Shown: positions 62,451 through 64,000 of the stretch, in pieces | Numbering within the stretch: position 1 is the stretch's first letter | Layout: the number at the start of each line of letters is the position of its first letter | NCBI GenBank assembly: GCA_003993805.1 | Contig: RSEF01000020.1 | Location: forward strand, 3,332,898-3,396,897 | Direction of reading: 5' to 3' | Length of the DNA stretch: 64,000 nt | Source of the DNA: Himantopus leucocephalus | Lineage: Eukaryota; Chordata; Aves; Charadriiformes; Recurvirostridae | Notes under the pieces: generated by a model | What the model was told of the DNA's origin: nothing | Databases searched by the model: none | The model's input: the letters and a program-made list of their open reading frames with translations, nothing else | Program-made: the position numbers and the translations under genes

Positions 62451-64000
62451 CCTGTCTTTTTGTCATTGATGCAGAAAATGGACTTTCTCAGCCCTCAGAG
62501 GCAACCTGGTAGTTGTATTTTCAGAACTGTGTTTTACTCGACCTGGCTGGCTGATATACTGTCCTTAAAAATGTGGGCTGTGCAGTGCTGGCAGTAGGTG
62601 CTCTTACGGCACCTTCCGCAACAGATCCTTCTAGCAAAAAAAGTTCATGTATTGAGTCTTCTGAGCTCCCAAGAATAAATGCTGAAATCAGCGGTCAAAG
62701 TTCACGAACAGAAAAACAAAGAAAAACTGGTTGCTACATAGTTCTGAAATGTGCTGCAGGGGCTTGTAAATGCAAAAGCATCGTCAGGTGTCAGAGCTTT
62801 AACTCTCTGCTGCCAGCAGTTTTGCCATGTTCATGGATGTTTTCCTGCCACATGAAATCATCAGGATGCCAAAAGCCAATTTACAAGTCCAGAAGTGGAA
62901 AACTCTCAAGAGTCAATTCTGATTATTTATGATATCAGAGGATTTATATGGCTGTAAACCATCATTTTTGATTTTTAGGTTCAAACATGATGAGAGCAAA
63001 CGCTGAGTGAAAAGAACAAATTTGACTTGTTTCACACCAAAACATTTCACAATAGCAATTTACATGTGCTTCAAGAGCACCTTGTAGCATGGAGCTGCAC
63101 AGACGAACTATGCATGAGCTAAGTGTTTAAGATCCGAGTGGGTCATCCAGACTGAATGACCAAAATTTTTCCTTTCTCCTTAGGAGCAAGTAGTTACATT
63201 GGAAAGACAAGGAAGATCGTATTGATACTAAAATCCACCAACCTGCAGCACCTAAATACTCCATTTGTAGGGCGGTATTCATTTTTTTAACTCTGATATT
63301 AATTTTTTATGACAATTAAACCCAAGGAAGTGGTTACACTTGGAGCACAACTGTGAAATTATGGCATGGTGCAAGGTACCCAGAATTTTTCATTCAGCAG
63401 AGGCAGTATTTCTCCCTGTCATATATGAACATGTTTTGCCTGCATAAAGAGTGATTTTGGGCACCATTGTGATAGGAGAGCTTGTAAAAGAATAGAGGGA
63501 AAAAAAAAGGAAAAAAGAAACATACTTGTTTATAGGTGGTGTCAGGAAAAGAAATAACCTCTGTGACCGTGTCTGCGTCTCCAGGGCTATGAAGGTGGCA
63601 CTTTCCACCTGCACAAAATTTACTGGAAACATAAAATCCAACAAGGAGAAATGTATCATTTGTGCTGATAGTCTGCTGTAGAGATTCTGCAAGAGAATAT
63701 TACCTCCCATGACTCTCCTTCCTCTTAATGCAGGATCGCTTCTAGTATTTCCATCCAGAAAGACTGGTTAATTAATCAGCATCCATCGTCACACTGCTGG
63801 ATTATCCTCTTGTCTTCTCATTTGGCTACAAGGAATTGGTTTCTCTTCCAGGGTGGAATGAATCGAGATTTAGGCAGACGTGAAGAGCAGGCAGACATTA
63901 CGATAAGTGAACAACATCCAGTCTCTAACATCTTCTTGGACAAGGCAATTTATCTGAGCAGTGGGTGGAAGAATGCAGAAGGTGAGACTTGGCCAGGACT
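62451..64000. other. unique noncoding sequence
   Basis: No gene or interspersed repeat was recognised. An A/G-rich stretch lies at 63489-63518. The 119-codon plus-strand frame at 62573-62932 has several cysteines but no recognised domain. Confidence 0.45.

Noticed and set aside
1..64000. CRISPR arrays, tRNA/rRNA genes, operons, phage or transferred DNA
   Set aside because: No regularly spaced direct repeats, tRNA-like cloverleaf or rRNA sequence was recognised by eye, and there is no tight coding layout. Everything is consistent with vertebrate noncoding DNA.

Overview
The window looks like noncoding DNA, intergenic or intronic, from a bird genome; this is an inference. I found no protein-coding gene, RNA gene, operon, CRISPR array or prokaryotic feature that the sequence supports. 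The main evidence for a bird is repeat content. Recognisable interspersed repeats are sparse and mostly CR1 LINE fragments, including two copies with the typical avian CR1 3' end (31348-31430 and 38798-39082). There are also much older CR1 and MIR-like remnants. I see no L1 or Alu and recognise no endogenous retrovirus. Turtle or crocodilian is less likely but not excluded by eye. The open frames (the longest about 214 codons) show no recognisable domain, and the longest runs straight through a CA microsatellite; I treat all of them as chance frames.

Layout. 1-12 kb: unique noncoding sequence with a G-quadruplex motif near 0.97 kb, a GC-rich patch near 3.4 kb, a four-copy 8-bp tandem repeat near 8.2 kb and a MIR-like piece near 9.5 kb. 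12-27 kb: old SINE/LINE remnants, a CpG cluster at 22.4 kb, a strong minus-strand G-quadruplex motif at 24.1 kb and an N gap at 26.9 kb. 27-42 kb: a CR1 3' end at 31.4 kb, a younger CR1 interrupted by a 100-N gap at 38.9 kb, and two ancient CR1 pieces at 38.1 and 41.9 kb. 42-56 kb: mostly unique, with an alternating purine-pyrimidine tract at 47.2 kb, a perfect 21-bp-arm hairpin at 47.6 kb, a CA/CG tract at 49.8 kb and old SINE-like remnants. 56-64 kb: two false-looking duplications and an ancient minus-strand CR1 reverse-transcriptase remnant at 60.8-61.5 kb.

The most systematic oddity concerns the assembly. Six of nine isolated single-N positions separate two adjacent, roughly 95-98% identical copies of 36 to 164 bp (one pair also differs by a 15-bp indel). 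This is what unmerged haplotypes or failed contig-end joins look like. The most unusual sequence structure is the perfect hairpin at 47638-47682. I did not find a credible new biological system here. Any function would most likely be cis-regulatory, which needs cross-species alignment to show.
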